Positions 48,907 through 58,766 of a DNA stretch of 64,000 bases are shown piece after piece. The notes below the pieces were generated by a model. That model was not told the origin of the DNA and made no database searches. It worked only from the letters and a program-made list of their open reading frames with translations. The position numbers and the translations under genes are program-made. Positions within the stretch are counted from its first letter, which is position 1. The number at the start of each line of letters is the position of its first letter. The stretch lies in contig NZ_CP101990.1 of NCBI RefSeq assembly GCF_024508295.1, positions 1,922,001 through 1,986,000 on the forward strand, given 5' to 3'. The DNA is from Aeromicrobium duanguangcaii. Its GTDB lineage: Bacteria > Actinomycetota > Actinomycetes > Propionibacteriales > Nocardioidaceae.

Positions 48907-49370
48907 CAGACGTCCTTCCGGTTCAACTCGATCTGGACGACGGCCTTGACGATCTCGTCGTACGGGAAACGGGTGGTGTCACCCGAGATGGCCAGGTCGA
49001 CGCCGTTGTCGTCGCTCGCGCCGATGCGGGCCTCGAAGCGCTCGCCGTCGGTGAGCTCGACCGCGACGAGGCGGCCGGCGTTGCGGCGCCAGTGGCGGGG
49101 CTCGACGAGGGGGCGGTCGACACCGCGCGAGGCGACCTCGAGGGTGTAGCGGCCCTCCCCCATCACGTCGGACTCGTCGAGGACGGCGGAGATGGCGCGC
49201 GTGGCCTCGGCGACCTGGTCGATGCCGACGCCACCGTCGCGGTCGACGGCGACGAGCAGACGGCGGCGCTCGTCCTTGCCCAGCAGCTCGACCTCTTCGA
49301 GGTCAAGGCCCAGCGAGGCGGTCACGGGCTCGAGGAGACTCGATATCCGGTCGATGATCGGGGTCGTCAT
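48906..49370 (-). CDS. rimP: Ribosome maturation factor RimP
   Basis: Assists 30S subunit assembly. The 154 residues contain the RimP core [41 protein letters not shown] and [20 protein letters not shown]. An AGAGGA ribosome site precedes the ATG. First gene of the nusA-infB operon, divergent from a small hypothetical gene across 73 bp. Confidence 0.95.
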   Translation of the reverse strand: MTTPIIDRISSLLEPVTASLGLDLEEVELLGKDERRRLLVAVDRDGGVGIDQVAEATRAISAVLDESDVMGEGRYTLEVASRGVDRPLVEPRHWRRNAGRLVAVELTDGERFEARIGASDDNGVDLAISGDTTRFPYDEIVKAVVQIELNRKDV

Positions 49371-49431
49371 CTCTGGTCCTCTTCAGTTGTGGTGCGTGAA
49401 CACCCCATCTTATCGAAGTGTGCTCGCTCGG

Positions 49432-49437
49432 TAGTCT
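49432..49437 (+). promoter_or_regulatory. -10 box for the 49444/DUF4439 pair
   Basis: TAGTCT, six bases before the GTG at 49444. Confidence 0.55.
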
Positions 49438-49443
49438 GCGGTC

Positions 49444-49857
49444 GTGAGCAGCCGTCGCGTCGTCCTGGCAGCCGCCGGTGGCGTGGCGGTCGCCCTGGCC
49501 GGCCTCTTCGTCACCGACACCTTCGACGACGCCCTGCTCGCCGTGGGCGCGAAGCCCAAACCGCTCCCCCGTCCGGAGGACACGTCCCTGATGGAGGCCG
49601 TCGTGGACGACCAGCAGCGCGTGCTGGCCGTCGCACGTGGCGCGGGGAACGCCGCCGTCGTGACCCTGCTGACCGCCCAGCTCGAGCAGCTCGGCGCCAC
49701 CCCCGGGAACGCGACGGCCACGGGCGACCTGGCGGGGGCGCTGCGCACCGCATCGCGCCACCGGGCGACGGATGCGCGGGCGGCGATCTCGCCCGAGTTC
49801 GCCCAGGTGCTGGCGTCGCTGTCGGCCGGCCTCGCACAGGCGGAGACACTGGCATGA
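49444..49857 (+). CDS. Hypothetical exported or membrane-anchored protein
   Basis: Unrecognised protein of 137 residues. An RR-containing N-terminus (SSRRVVLAAAGGVAVALAGLFV) looks like a signal peptide or anchor, possibly Tat-type given SRRVVLAAAGG. The rest is helical and Ala-rich. It is divergent from rimP and its stop overlaps the DUF4439 gene (ATGA). This pair beside rimP recurs in actinobacteria (compare Rv2843-Rv2844), so the two may act together outside the membrane. Confidence 0.72.
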   Translation: MSSRRVVLAAAGGVAVALAGLFVTDTFDDALLAVGAKPKPLPRPEDTSLMEAVVDDQQRVLAVARGAGNAAVVTLLTAQLEQLGATPGNATATGDLAGALRTASRHRATDARAAISPEFAQVLASLSAGLAQAETLA

Positions 49858-50264
49858 GCACCGAGACCGAGCTGCGCCTCACCGAGCGCTGGCTGGCCCT
49901 CGAGCACGAGGCGATCTGGGTGCTGGCGCTCGTGGGCGCCCGCTTCCCCGACCTGGCCGACACCGCACGCCAGGACCTGGCGGCGCACCGGACCACCCGG
50001 GATCGGCTCAGTGGCGTCGTCGAGTCGCTCGGCGGCCGCCCGGCGGGCCCGCGACCCTCCTACGCGGTGACCGATCCGCGGGACGCCGCCGCCGCACGGG
50101 CCCTGGTGCAGGACGTCGAGTCGCGCATCGCCGCCGCCTGCGTCCGGTTGGTGGCCGTCACCGAGGACAAGGCACGCGACCGCGCGGTCCGCGGCCTGCG
50201 CACCGCAGCGCTGGGCCAGGTCCGCTGGGGCGCCGAGCCCGAGCCGTTCCCAGGCCTCGACTGA
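49854..50264 (+). CDS. DUF4439 ferritin-like protein
   Basis: Four-helix ferritin-like protein of 136 residues. WLALEHEAIWVLALVGARF and DLAAHRTTRDRLSGVVESLGGRPAGPRPSY are typical DUF4439 helices, with Glu, His and His candidates for a metal site. No signal peptide is visible. It starts inside the stop of the preceding gene. Function unproven; the ferritin-like fold is inferred from family resemblance. Confidence 0.85.
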   Translation: MSTETELRLTERWLALEHEAIWVLALVGARFPDLADTARQDLAAHRTTRDRLSGVVESLGGRPAGPRPSYAVTDPRDAAAARALVQDVESRIAAACVRLVAVTEDKARDRAVRGLRTAALGQVRWGAEPEPFPGLD

Positions 50265-50292
50265 TCCCACGGCCCGGTCCCGCTCCCGCGGG

Positions 50293-50381
50293 CGAGATGT
50301 GTAGCGCTGTGCACCGTGATTTCTCGCATCCTGGGATTCGAGGTGGATACCGCGACACATCTCGTTCCGCCGGAGGCGGAA
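50293..50381. terminator. Palindromic bidirectional terminator region
   Basis: CGAGATGTGT (50293-50302) and its complement (50355-50364) enclose about 52 bp; a second hairpin TTCCGCC-GGA-GGCGGAA (50365-50381) follows. It lies between convergent gene ends. Confidence 0.6.
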
Positions 50382-50389
50382 ACGGCGGA

Positions 50390-51526
50390 TCAGTCCACGA
50401 ACTCGATCACGGGCTCGGTGGGATCGGGGTCCCAGCTGGCGAGGACCGCGAGGAAGTACGAGGTGGTCTGCAGTCCTCTCAGGTTCCGGGGCGCGGGCAC
50501 CCGCAGCAGCTTCTCGCCGATGACGTCGAACACGTACTGCGTCTGGTCGCCGTCGTCATCGACCGTGAACCGCACCCACCGCCCGTTCGCCTCCAGCCAC
50601 GCGAACCGGCCCGATGCACCCGTGACCACGAAGCGTCGGTTGCCCGTGTCGATGGTCAGCTCCTGGGGCTCGCCGGCACACGCGACCGTGACGCCCTCGC
50701 CGGCGGAGACGCCGCAGTCGGCCCGCAGTCGTGTGCCGTCGATCTCGCCCTCGGCGCCCACCGTGAGGTCCCAGTCCACGACGTGATCCTCGAACGCCAC
50801 CTTCAGCACATGGCGGGGCGTACTCGCGATCGCGGACAGGTCGCCGAAGACCGCCGTCGCCCCCGGCGCGACGAGCTCGGGCTCACCGGAGCCGTCCGCC
50901 GGCACGCGGTACACCGACGTCTGCGCGGGTACCCGACCCAGGTCGTCACCCTCGACCCCGACGAAGTACACGGCCCCGTCGCGCAGGACCGGCGCCACGT
51001 CCGGGGCCAGGGCCCTCGATCGGACGAGGCGCCGCTCGGCGCCGGCGTCCATGTCGCGGACGTAGAGGTCACCGCTCGGCCCGATGCCCCGTGACTCGGT
51101 CCACGCGATGAGGTCACCGCGAACCACGACCGGACCGATCTGCAGTGCGTTGCTGGGGATGCGGTCGCGCGCCACCGGGCCCTGCCGCCGCGCCCGGTCC
51201 GAGAGCACCGTCGTCCGCCCGGTCCGCGGATCACGCGCCACCAGTGCCACGGCGTACGGGTCGTCGTCATGCGCGTCGCGACCGGCACGGTGCGCGTGGC
51301 GCACGTAGATCTCGGTGCCGTCCGCGGTCCACCCGGCCAGCGAGGCAGCACGCCCGTCGAGCTCCGTGGGAACCCGGGTGACGACGTCGTAGTCCTCGCC
51401 CACGGTCAACACGGGGACGGATTCGTCGAGCGACAGCACGGTCGGGCCCGACGGCTCCGTCGGCACCTCGCTCGTGCATGCGGTCAGAGCCAGGACCAGC
51501 GACAGGACGGCGACGGTTCGTCTCAC
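50390..51526 (-). CDS. Lipoprotein with beta-propeller-like repeats
   Basis: Exported lipoprotein of 378 residues. The signal peptide ends in lipobox LTAC (Cys about 17), then a TolB/WD40-like series of repeats such as TADGTEIYVRH, SGDLYVRDMDAGAERRLV and DGAVYFVGVEGDDLGRV, suggesting a six- or seven-bladed propeller. A GGAGGA ribosome site precedes the GTG. Downstream of a second small lipoprotein gene and proS. Function unknown; a periplasmic sensor or assembly role is possible. Confidence 0.82.
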   Translation of the reverse strand: MRRTVAVLSLVLALTACTSEVPTEPSGPTVLSLDESVPVLTVGEDYDVVTRVPTELDGRAASLAGWTADGTEIYVRHAHRAGRDAHDDDPYAVALVARDPRTGRTTVLSDRARRQGPVARDRIPSNALQIGPVVVRGDLIAWTESRGIGPSGDLYVRDMDAGAERRLVRSRALAPDVAPVLRDGAVYFVGVEGDDLGRVPAQTSVYRVPADGSGEPELVAPGATAVFGDLSAIASTPRHVLKVAFEDHVVDWDLTVGAEGEIDGTRLRADCGVSAGEGVTVACAGEPQELTIDTGNRRFVVTGASGRFAWLEANGRWVRFTVDDDGDQTQYVFDVIGEKLLRVPAPRNLRGLQTTSYFLAVLASWDPDPTEPVIEFVD

Positions 51527-51551
51527 CGGTCCATCCTCCGGACGCTGTCAA

Positions 51552-51866
51552 CTACGACGCCGGCTCGCGCAGCTCCGTCTCCAGGCCCAGTGCCTCGCCG
51601 GCAGCGGTCGCCGCGCCGAGAGTCTGTTCGGGGTCATCGACCAGTCCCGCTCCGGCGACGTAGGAGTACTTCACCTTGATCCGCTCGTTGCCACCCGGCC
51701 CACCGCACAGGACCTCGCGTCGTGGGAGCACCGTGATCTCGTTCCCGGGCGCACCGGCGCCCAGCAGCTCGCCGGCCGCCAGCTCCAGCTCCGCGAGAGC
51801 CTCGTCGGGGGTCGGGCCCGATGCCTCGCGATCATCGGACCCCGAGCAGGCGGTCGACGCGAGCAC
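51552..51866 (-). CDS. Small lipoprotein, probable 5' frameshift
   Basis: Hypothetical lipoprotein. As read, the first usable start (GTG at 51866) gives only four or five residues before the Cys of LASTACSG, too short for export. Upstream in-frame sequence (GAGLTIALVLASTAC) is an ideal signal peptide but has no start codon before a stop. Losing one G from the 7-G tract at 51905-51911 would join it to a GTG at 51921, giving MPLRGARRGRGAG and a complete signal. So an assembly error or slippage tract is likely. The mature part has one Cys (VLCGGPGG). Confidence 0.65.
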   Translation of the reverse strand: MLASTACSGSDDREASGPTPDEALAELELAAGELLGAGAPGNEITVLPRREVLCGGPGGNERIKVKYSYVAGAGLVDDPEQTLGAATAAGEALGLETELREPAS

Positions 51867-51924
51867 CAGCGCGATCGTGAGCCCTGCACCGCGCCCGCGC
51901 CGCGCCCCCCCGGAGCGGCACCCG

Positions 51925-53673
51925 TCAGCCCTGCGCGGTCAGCGTGGCGACCAGGTCGCCCACGGCGACGTCACGGCGCTCGCCGGTGGCGCGGTCCTTG
52001 ACCTCGACGACACCGTCGACCAGACCCTTGCCCACCACGACGATCGTCGGGACGCCGATCAGCTCGGCGTCCTTGAACTTCACGCCGGGCGACATCTTCG
52101 GGCGGTCGTCGTACAGCACCTCGAGACCGGCGGCCTCGAGGTCGGCGACGATCGCGTCGGCGCCCTCGAACAGCTCGGGAGCCTTGCCCGCCACGACCAG
52201 GTGGATGTCGAACGGCGCGACCTCGCGGGGCCAGACGATGCCGGACTCGTCGTACGAGCCCTCGACCACGGCGGCGACGGCGCGGGAGACGCCGATGCCG
52301 TACGAGCCCATCGTGACCGTGACGAGCTTGCCGTTCTCGTCCAGCACCTGCAGGCCGAGTCGCTCGGCGTACTTGCGGCCGAGCTGGAAGATGTGGCCCA
52401 TCTCCATGCCGCGCGCCAGCTCCAGCGGACCGGAGCCGTCCGGCGCCGGATCACCGGCGCGCACCTCGGCGGCCTCGATCGTGCCGTCGGAGGTGAAGTC
52501 GCGACCGGCGACCAGGTCGAAGACGTGCTTGCCGGGCTGGTCGGCGCCGGTGATCCAGCTCGTCCCGTCGACGACCCGCGGGTCGGTCAGGTAGCGGATG
52601 CCGGTGGCCTTCTCGGTGCCCAGCACGCCGGGGCCGATGTAGCCCTTGGCCAGGTCCGGGTACGTGGCGAAGGCGGTCTCGTCGAACGCCTCGACCTCCG
52701 CCGGGGACACCTGCGCCTCGAGGCGCTTGGCGTCGACCTCGCGGTCGCCGGGCAGGCCGATCGCCAGCGGCTCGGTGGAGCCGTCGGGGTGGCGCAGCAT
52801 CACGAGCACGTTCTTGAGCGTGTCGGCCGCGGTCCACGGCCGGTCGTCGCGCGGGAACGCCTCGTTGGCGTGGGCGACGAGCGTCTCGATCGTCGGGGTG
52901 TCGGGGGTGTCCTCGACGTGCGACGCCGGCAGCCCGTCGAAGGCGATCGGGTCGGGCACGACGGTCGTGACGGCCTCGACATTGGCCGCGTAGCCGCCGG
53001 GCGAGCGCACGAAGGTGTCCTCCCCGTTCTCGGAGACGACCAGGAACTCCTCGCTGGCCGAGCCGCCCATGGCGCCCGAGTCGGCCTGGACGATCGCGTA
53101 CTCGAACCCGAGTCGGTCGAACACGCGGATGTAGGCCGCGCGGTGCGCCTGGTAGGCGGCCTCCAGGCCCTCGTCCGTCACGTCGAAGGAGTACGAGTCC
53201 TTCATGATGAACTCGCGGCCGCGCAGGATGCCCGCGCGCGGACGCGCCTCGTCGCGGTACTTCGTCTGGATCTGGTAGAGGATCGCGGGCAGGTCCTTGT
53301 AGGAGCCGTACAGGTCCTTCACCAGCAGCGTGAACATCTCCTCGTGCGTCGGGCCGAGCAGCATGTCGTTGCCGCGACGGTCCTTCAGCCGGAAGAGGTT
53401 GTCGCCGTACTCGGTCCAGCGATCGGTCGCCTCGTAGGGATCGCGCGGCAGCAGGGCGGGGAACCGCACCTCCTGGCCGCCGATGGCGCCCATCTCCTCA
53501 CGGACGATCGCCTCGACCTTGGCCAGCACGCGCAGGCCCAGCGGCAACCACGAGTAGATGCCGGGGGCGACGCGACGCACGTAGCCGGCGCGGACGAGCA
53601 GCTTGTGGCTCGGCACCTCGGCATCAGCGGGATCGTCGCGCAGGGTACGGAGGAACAGCTGGCTCATGCGCAT
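51925..53673 (-). CDS. proS: Prolyl-tRNA synthetase
   Basis: Charges tRNA-Pro. The 582 residues are of the bacterial type with the class II core split by an editing (INS) domain at about 225-380. Motif 2 is visible in [21 protein letters not shown], motif 3 in [16 protein letters not shown], and the anticodon-binding domain begins near [11 protein letters not shown]. The ATG at 53673 is six bases after a TAACCT -10 box. It is followed closely by two lipoprotein genes. Confidence 0.97.
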   Translation of the reverse strand: MRMSQLFLRTLRDDPADAEVPSHKLLVRAGYVRRVAPGIYSWLPLGLRVLAKVEAIVREEMGAIGGQEVRFPALLPRDPYEATDRWTEYGDNLFRLKDRRGNDMLLGPTHEEMFTLLVKDLYGSYKDLPAILYQIQTKYRDEARPRAGILRGREFIMKDSYSFDVTDEGLEAAYQAHRAAYIRVFDRLGFEYAIVQADSGAMGGSASEEFLVVSENGEDTFVRSPGGYAANVEAVTTVVPDPIAFDGLPASHVEDTPDTPTIETLVAHANEAFPRDDRPWTAADTLKNVLVMLRHPDGSTEPLAIGLPGDREVDAKRLEAQVSPAEVEAFDETAFATYPDLAKGYIGPGVLGTEKATGIRYLTDPRVVDGTSWITGADQPGKHVFDLVAGRDFTSDGTIEAAEVRAGDPAPDGSGPLELARGMEMGHIFQLGRKYAERLGLQVLDENGKLVTVTMGSYGIGVSRAVAAVVEGSYDESGIVWPREVAPFDIHLVVAGKAPELFEGADAIVADLEAAGLEVLYDDRPKMSPGVKFKDAELIGVPTIVVVGKGLVDGVVEVKDRATGERRDVAVGDLVATLTAQG

Positions 53674-53679
53674 ACGACG

Positions 53680-53685
53680 AGGTTA
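53680..53685 (-). promoter_or_regulatory. -10 box for leaderless proS
   Basis: TAACCT, six bases before the ATG at 53673. Confidence 0.55.
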
Positions 53686-53723
53686 TCCGTCCGAGCCGGG
53701 AACCCGGCGGGCACCCGACCCGT

Positions 53724-54101
53724 TCAGGATGCGCTGGAGCGAGCGAGGTTGAGTGCCGCGCGGATCAGCGGCCACTGCAACGGCAGGCGGGCCAGGACCC
53801 CCGCCTTGTACGCCGGCGAGGCGCGGCGGCTGCCGACGACGTCGACGGCCATCTGCACGTTGGCGGGGAACACGGCCGCGAGCAGGCCGGCGGACGCGAG
53901 CGCGCCGACCCGGCGGGTGCGGGGCGCGACGACCGCCGCCGCACACACCAGCTCGGCGACGCCGGACGCCAGCACCAGGTCACGATGGCGCGGCAGGAAC
54001 CTCGGCACGATCCGCTCGAACGTCTGGGGCCGGACGAGGTGGACGACCCCCGAGACGGCGAACGGAACGACGACGAGCGCCAGGTCGGTGCGACGGGGCA
54101 T
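53724..54101 (-). CDS. DoxX-like membrane protein
   Basis: Four-helix integral membrane protein of 125 residues resembling the DoxX/DUF4267-like group. Helices lie at about 6-24, 40-60, 66-84 and near the C-terminus. FAVSGVVHLVRPQTFERIVPRFLP (helix plus loop) and ASGVAELVCAAAVV are the characteristic blocks. I chose the ATG at 54101. It lies 39 bp downstream of the DUF4081/GNAT gene. Function unknown. Confidence 0.78.
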   Translation of the reverse strand: MPRRTDLALVVVPFAVSGVVHLVRPQTFERIVPRFLPRHRDLVLASGVAELVCAAAVVAPRTRRVGALASAGLLAAVFPANVQMAVDVVGSRRASPAYKAGVLARLPLQWPLIRAALNLARSSAS

Positions 54102-54140
54102 GGCGGACTGCTTTCGGGAGGGCGGTGAGGACAACGGGCG

Positions 54141-55007
54141 TCAGAGCAGGATCGAGGCGAACGTCTCGACCTCGCGGAAGCCCACGCGCTCGTACGCGCG
54201 TCGGGCGGGCGTGTTGTGCTCGTTGACGTAGAGCGTGACCGACGAGGCGATGGAGCGGCGCACCTGGCGGACGACCGACGCGAGCGCCGGGGCGGCGACG
54301 CCGGTCCCCCGCAGCTCCGGATGCACCCAGACGCCCTGCAGCTGGCAGCCGGCGTCGGTCGCGGCGCCGACCTCGGTCTTGAACAGCACCGTGCCGTCCT
54401 CGATGATCGCGTAGGACCAGCCCATCGACACCAGTTGAGTCACCCGGGCGCGGTACCCGTGCGGTGAGCCGACCGACTCCGGGTGGACGCCCACCTCCTC
54501 GGTGAACATCGCGACGCAGGCGGGATACAGGTCGTCGACCTGGTCCAGCCGCACGGGCTTGACCCGGGGGTCCAGCGGGACGTCACTGTCGTGCTTGAGC
54601 ACCATGAACGGCTGCGACGGCCGGGGCGACCGCGCGGGGCCCCACTCGCCCTTGACCAGGTCCCACAGCGGCAGCACCGAGGCGGCAGGACCGACCAGCG
54701 AGCTGGGCTTGTGCCCATGGGAGAGCAACCGCGCGCCGAACGCCTCGACCGCCGCGGGCGTGGCCTGCGCCGGGACGACGTTCGCGCCCACGTGCAGCAG
54801 CGAGATCGCCTCGCCGTCCTCGAAGTAGCCCCACAACTCGGCGCCGAACCAGCGACGGTCCAGCCGGGTGGAGTCGACGCGATGTCGCACGAACATGTCG
54901 ATCAACGGCTCGCGGTCGAGCACGTCGTGGACGATCTCCAGGTCGGCGCGTCCCAACGGCCTCACATAGGACGACGTCGTGGCTGACTGGTCGCAGACCT
55001 CGGTCAT
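54141..55007 (-). CDS. DUF4081/GNAT family protein
   Basis: Two-part protein of 288 residues. The N-terminal DUF4081 region (about 15-140; RPLGRADLEIVHDVLDREP) is followed by a GNAT domain with LQGVWVHPELRGTGVAAPALASVV and LYVNEHNTPARRAYERVGF. Mycobacterium Rv2867c, in the same position beside gcpE, has this architecture. The ATG is six bases after a TACTCT -10 box. Substrate unknown. Confidence 0.9.
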   Translation of the reverse strand: MTEVCDQSATTSSYVRPLGRADLEIVHDVLDREPLIDMFVRHRVDSTRLDRRWFGAELWGYFEDGEAISLLHVGANVVPAQATPAAVEAFGARLLSHGHKPSSLVGPAASVLPLWDLVKGEWGPARSPRPSQPFMVLKHDSDVPLDPRVKPVRLDQVDDLYPACVAMFTEEVGVHPESVGSPHGYRARVTQLVSMGWSYAIIEDGTVLFKTEVGAATDAGCQLQGVWVHPELRGTGVAAPALASVVRQVRRSIASSVTLYVNEHNTPARRAYERVGFREVETFASILL

Positions 55008-55013
55008 GCCCCG

Positions 55014-55019
55014 AGAGTA
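55014..55019 (-). promoter_or_regulatory. -10 box for leaderless DUF4081/GNAT gene
   Basis: TACTCT, six bases before the ATG at 55007. Confidence 0.55.
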
Positions 55020-55046
55020 CCCGCGGAAGCGTCGAATGACCGGCCG

Positions 55047-56198
55047 TCAGGAGACGGAGACCGACGCGCCGCCGCCCTCGACCGGCTCCATCGTCTCGGC
55101 GATCCGCATCGCCTCTTCGATCAGGGTCTCGACGATCTGGCTCTCGGGCACGGTCTTGATGACCTCGCCCTTGACGAAGATCTGTCCCTTGCCGTTGCCG
55201 GACGCGACGCCCAGATCGGCCTCGCGCGCCTCGCCGGGGCCGTTGACGACACAGCCCATGACGGCCACGCGCAGCGGGACCTCCATGCCCTCGAGCCCTG
55301 CCGTGACCTGCTCGGCCAGCGTGTAGACGTCGACCTGGGCGCGGCCGCAGGAGGGGCAGGAGACGATCTCGAGCTTGCGCGGACGCAGGTTCAGCGACTG
55401 CAGGATCTGGATGCCGACCTTGACCTCCTCGACCGGAGGAGCCGAGAGGGAGACGCGGATCGTGTCGCCGATGCCCTTGCTGAGCAGCGCGCCGAACGCC
55501 GTGGCGCTCTTGATGGTGCCCTGGAAGGCCGGCCCGGCCTCGGTGACGCCGAGGTGCAGTGGCCAGTCGCCCCGCTCGGAGAGCATCTCGTAGGCGCGGA
55601 CCATGACGACGGGGTCGTTGTGCTTGACCGAGATCTTGAAGTCGTGGAAGTCGTGCTCCTCGAACAGCGAGGCCTCCCAGACGGCCGACTCGACCAGCGC
55701 CTCGGGCGTGGCCTTGCCGTACTTCTCGAGCAGGCGCTTGTCGAGCGAGCCGGCGTTGACGCCGATGCGCAGCGAGACGCCGGCGTCCTTGGCCGCCTTG
55801 GCGATCGCGCCGACCTGGTCGTCGAACTTGCGGATGTTGCCCGGGTTGACGCGCACGGCGGCGCACCCGGCGTCGATCGCGGCGAAGACGTACTTGGGCT
55901 GGAAGTGGATGTCGGCGATCACCGGGATCTGCGACTTGCGCGCGATCGCCGGCAGGGCCTCGGCGTCGTCCTGGCTGGGGCACGCGACGCGCACGATGTC
56001 ACAGCCGGCGGCGGTCAGCTCGGCGATCTGCTGCAGCGTGGAGTTGATGTCCGAGGTCAGCGTCGTGGTCATCGACTGGACGGAGATCGGGGCGTCGCCA
56101 CCGACGTCGATCGAGCCCACCTTGATCTTGCGCGTGGGGCGTCGGGGAGCCAGCACCGGCGGCGGCGCCTCGGGCATGCCGAGGTCGACCCCGCTCAT
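55047..56198 (-). CDS. ispG: 4-hydroxy-3-methylbut-2-enyl diphosphate synthase
   Basis: Iron-sulfur enzyme (GcpE) of the MEP isoprenoid pathway. The 383 residues show the TIM-barrel N-domain ([19 protein letters not shown]) and the C-terminal 4Fe-4S ligands in SCPSCGR and [12 protein letters not shown] chose the ATG at 56198, overlapping the rip1 stop (ATGA). Together with dxr two genes upstream it supplies two MEP steps, in the conserved dxr-rip1-ispG order. Confidence 0.97.
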   Translation of the reverse strand: MSGVDLGMPEAPPPVLAPRRPTRKIKVGSIDVGGDAPISVQSMTTTLTSDINSTLQQIAELTAAGCDIVRVACPSQDDAEALPAIARKSQIPVIADIHFQPKYVFAAIDAGCAAVRVNPGNIRKFDDQVGAIAKAAKDAGVSLRIGVNAGSLDKRLLEKYGKATPEALVESAVWEASLFEEHDFHDFKISVKHNDPVVMVRAYEMLSERGDWPLHLGVTEAGPAFQGTIKSATAFGALLSKGIGDTIRVSLSAPPVEEVKVGIQILQSLNLRPRKLEIVSCPSCGRAQVDVYTLAEQVTAGLEGMEVPLRVAVMGCVVNGPGEAREADLGVASGNGKGQIFVKGEVIKTVPESQIVETLIEEAMRIAETMEPVEGGGASVSVS

Positions 56199-57496
56199 GA
56201 GAGCCTCACCGGATTGACGATGTCCGCATAGATCAGAACCACACCCATGACTATAAGGACGAGCCCAACCACATAGGCGACCGGCAGCATCTTGGCGACG
56301 TCCACGAAGCCCGGGTCCGGCTTGCCCCGCAGGCGGGCGAACGTGCGCCGCAGCTGTTCCCACAGGGCCCCCGCGATGTGCCCGCCGTCGAGGGGCAGCA
56401 ACGGGATGAGGTTGAACAGCCACAGGAAGAGGTTGAGGCTCGCCAGCAGGCTGATGATGCGCTGCGCGCGCTCGTCCCAGCCGGGGTCGTTGTACGTGAC
56501 GAGCTCGCCGGCGACTCGGCTGGCGCCCACGACGCTGACGGGACCGTCGGACTCGCGCTCGCCGCCCAGCGCGGCCTTCACGACGCCCACCATGCGCACC
56601 GGCAGGTTCACCAGCGCCTTCGCGGTGGCGCCGATCATCTCGCCCATCTGGTCGACGACGAAGACCGGTCCCTGACGCTCGGTCACGAACTCCGGCGAGA
56701 CGCCCAGGAAGCCCACGTTCTCGACCCGCTCGGGGTCGTCGACGGAGGCACGCGCCAGCACCGAGGTGTTGACGGTGACCTGGGTGGCCGCGCCGTTGCG
56801 CTCGTAGCCGATCGTGGCCTCGCGGTCGCCGTTGCGGCGGATCAGCGAGGTCAGCTCGTCCCAGTCGTCGATCCGCTCGCCGTTGAAGGTCGTCAGGACG
56901 TCGCCGGGCTCGAGACCGGCTTGGCGCGCCGGCGTGATCGGGTCCTCGGCCGTGCAGGCCCGGCCCGCCTCGGCGTCGGTGATGGCGCAGTCGGAGACCT
57001 GGGCGACGGTCGTCGTCGGGGTCGGCACGCCGAACGCCATGAAGGAGATCGCGAACAGGACGGTGGCGATGAGCAGGTTCACCGTCGGGCCGCCGGCCAT
57101 GACGATGACCTTCTGCCACCACGGCTTGCGGTAGAACAGGCGGTCCTCGTCCTCGGGGTCGACGTCCATGTACTCGGCGGCCCGCGCGTCGGTGGCCATC
57201 TGGGTGAACAGGCCGGTGTCGGACGAGCGCACCACCAGGTGCCCGTCACGGTCGCGCTCCTCACGCTCGGGCGGGAGCATCCCGACGAGCTTGACGAAGC
57301 CGCCGAGCGGGATGGCCTTGAGGCCGTACTCGGTCTCGCCGCGCTTGAACGACCAGACGGTGCGGCCGAAGCCGACGAAGAACTGGGTGACCTTGACGCC
57401 GAACTTCTTGGCCGGCCACATGTGCCCGACCTCGTGCAGGGCGATCGACAGGGCGACGCCGACGAGGAAGACGATGACTCCGAAGGCGTACATCAT
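56195..57496 (-). CDS. rip1: Site-2 intramembrane metalloprotease (Rip1/RseP type)
   Basis: Zinc protease of the M50 family that cleaves anti-sigma factors and other membrane proteins within the bilayer. The 433 residues carry HEVGH at about 21-25 in the first helix, a PDZ-like domain (about 185-270), and LDGGH at about 369-373. Four or more transmembrane helices are present. The gene overlaps dxr and ispG by four bases each. Mycobacterial Rip1 (Rv2869c) has the same neighbours. Confidence 0.96.
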   Translation of the reverse strand: MMYAFGVIVFLVGVALSIALHEVGHMWPAKKFGVKVTQFFVGFGRTVWSFKRGETEYGLKAIPLGGFVKLVGMLPPEREERDRDGHLVVRSSDTGLFTQMATDARAAEYMDVDPEDEDRLFYRKPWWQKVIVMAGGPTVNLLIATVLFAISFMAFGVPTPTTTVAQVSDCAITDAEAGRACTAEDPITPARQAGLEPGDVLTTFNGERIDDWDELTSLIRRNGDREATIGYERNGAATQVTVNTSVLARASVDDPERVENVGFLGVSPEFVTERQGPVFVVDQMGEMIGATAKALVNLPVRMVGVVKAALGGERESDGPVSVVGASRVAGELVTYNDPGWDERAQRIISLLASLNLFLWLFNLIPLLPLDGGHIAGALWEQLRRTFARLRGKPDPGFVDVAKMLPVAYVVGLVLIVMGVVLIYADIVNPVRLS

Positions 57497-58713
57497 CGGC
57501 TGCTCACCTCGGACCGGGCGGCGACGACGGCGCGGGCGCGCTCACGGGCGACCATGTCGGCCTCGAGGACCCGAGCGACCGTGAGGTCACCGGTCCCCCA
57601 GTCGGGGTCGGCCAGGTGCTCGTCCACGATCTCGGCGACGGTGTCGACGATCCCGAGGAAGTCCAGGTCACCGGCGACGAAGGCGTCGACGCAGACCTCG
57701 TTCGCGGCGTTGAACACGGCCGGCGCGGTGCGCCCGAAGGCGCCGGCGCGACGGGCGACGCGGATCGCGGGGAACGCGTCCTCGTCGAGCGGGAAGAACT
57801 CCCAGGCAGTCGCCGAGGTCCAGTCGCACGGGGCGACGGCGCCGGGGACACGGCGGGGCCAGGACAGGCCGAGGGCGATGGGGAGCTTCATGTCGGGCGG
57901 GGAGGCCTGCGCCATCGTGGAGCCGTCCACGAACTCGACCATCGAGTGCACGACGGACGTGGGGTGCACCACCACGTCGATCCGCTCGTACTCGATGCCG
58001 AACAGCAGATGGGCCTCGATGACCTCGAGCCCCTTGTTCACGAGGGTGGCCGAGTTGATCGTGATGACCGGACCCATGTCCCAGGTGGGGTGGGCCGCAG
58101 CCTGCTCGGGGGTCACGTCGCGCAGGTCCTCGCGCGTGCGGCCGCGGAACGGGCCGCCGCTGGCGGTCAGGACGAGACGGCGCACGTCGTCGATCTCCTC
58201 GCCGCGCAGGGCCTGGGCGAGGGCGGAGTGCTCGGAGTCGACCGGGACGAGCTGTCCGGGCTTGGCGGCGTCCAGGACCAGCGAGCCGCCCATGATGAGC
58301 GACTCCTTGTTGGCCAGGGCCAGCGTGGCGCCGGACTCCAGCGCCGCCAGCGTCGGCAGCAGGCCGACAGCGCCGGTCATGCCGTTCAGCACGGTGTCGG
58401 CGGGGATGCGGGCCGCCTCGACGGCGGCGTCGGGACCAGCCAGCAGCCGGGGCAGGCGGTACTCCCCCGCGGACCAGCCGCGGCGCTGGGCCTGCGCGTA
58501 GAGGGCCAGCTGCACGTCCTGCGCGGCGGTGGCATTGGCGACCGCCACGACCTCGACGTCGAACTCCAGGGCCTGGGAGGCCAGCGTCGACGGATCGGCG
58601 CCACCGGCGGCGATCGCGACGACGTCGAACCGGTCCGGATGGGCGCGCACCACGTCGAGCGCCTGCGTGCCGATCGAGCCGGTGGATCCCAGGACGACCA
58701 CGCGCGAACTCAT
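57493..58713 (-). CDS. dxr: 1-deoxy-D-xylulose 5-phosphate reductoisomerase
   Basis: NADPH-dependent second step of the MEP pathway. The 406 residues contain [14 protein letters not shown] near the N-terminus, [12 protein letters not shown], the metal site in [13 protein letters not shown], and ASGGPFRG. I prefer the ATG at 58713 because the CACAAT -10 box overlaps an ATG three codons upstream (58722), which would leave no room for a transcript start. First gene of dxr-rip1-ispG. Confidence 0.96.
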   Translation of the reverse strand: MSSRVVVLGSTGSIGTQALDVVRAHPDRFDVVAIAAGGADPSTLASQALEFDVEVVAVANATAAQDVQLALYAQAQRRGWSAGEYRLPRLLAGPDAAVEAARIPADTVLNGMTGAVGLLPTLAALESGATLALANKESLIMGGSLVLDAAKPGQLVPVDSEHSALAQALRGEEIDDVRRLVLTASGGPFRGRTREDLRDVTPEQAAAHPTWDMGPVITINSATLVNKGLEVIEAHLLFGIEYERIDVVVHPTSVVHSMVEFVDGSTMAQASPPDMKLPIALGLSWPRRVPGAVAPCDWTSATAWEFFPLDEDAFPAIRVARRAGAFGRTAPAVFNAANEVCVDAFVAGDLDFLGIVDTVAEIVDEHLADPDWGTGDLTVARVLEADMVARERARAVVAARSEVSSR

Positions 58714-58720
58714 GGAGTCC

Positions 58721-58726
58721 ATTGTG
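58721..58726 (-). promoter_or_regulatory. -10 box for leaderless dxr
   Basis: CACAAT, seven bases before the ATG at 58713. Confidence 0.5.
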
Positions 58727-58766
58727 GCACCGCCGTCCGAGGGGCGGACCCGGCCCGAGAAGGTGC

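Noticed and set aside
51676-54231. Long open frame antisense to proS
   Set aside because: proS is unambiguous, and the antisense product is repetitive Val/Arg/Asp/His sequence without motifs.
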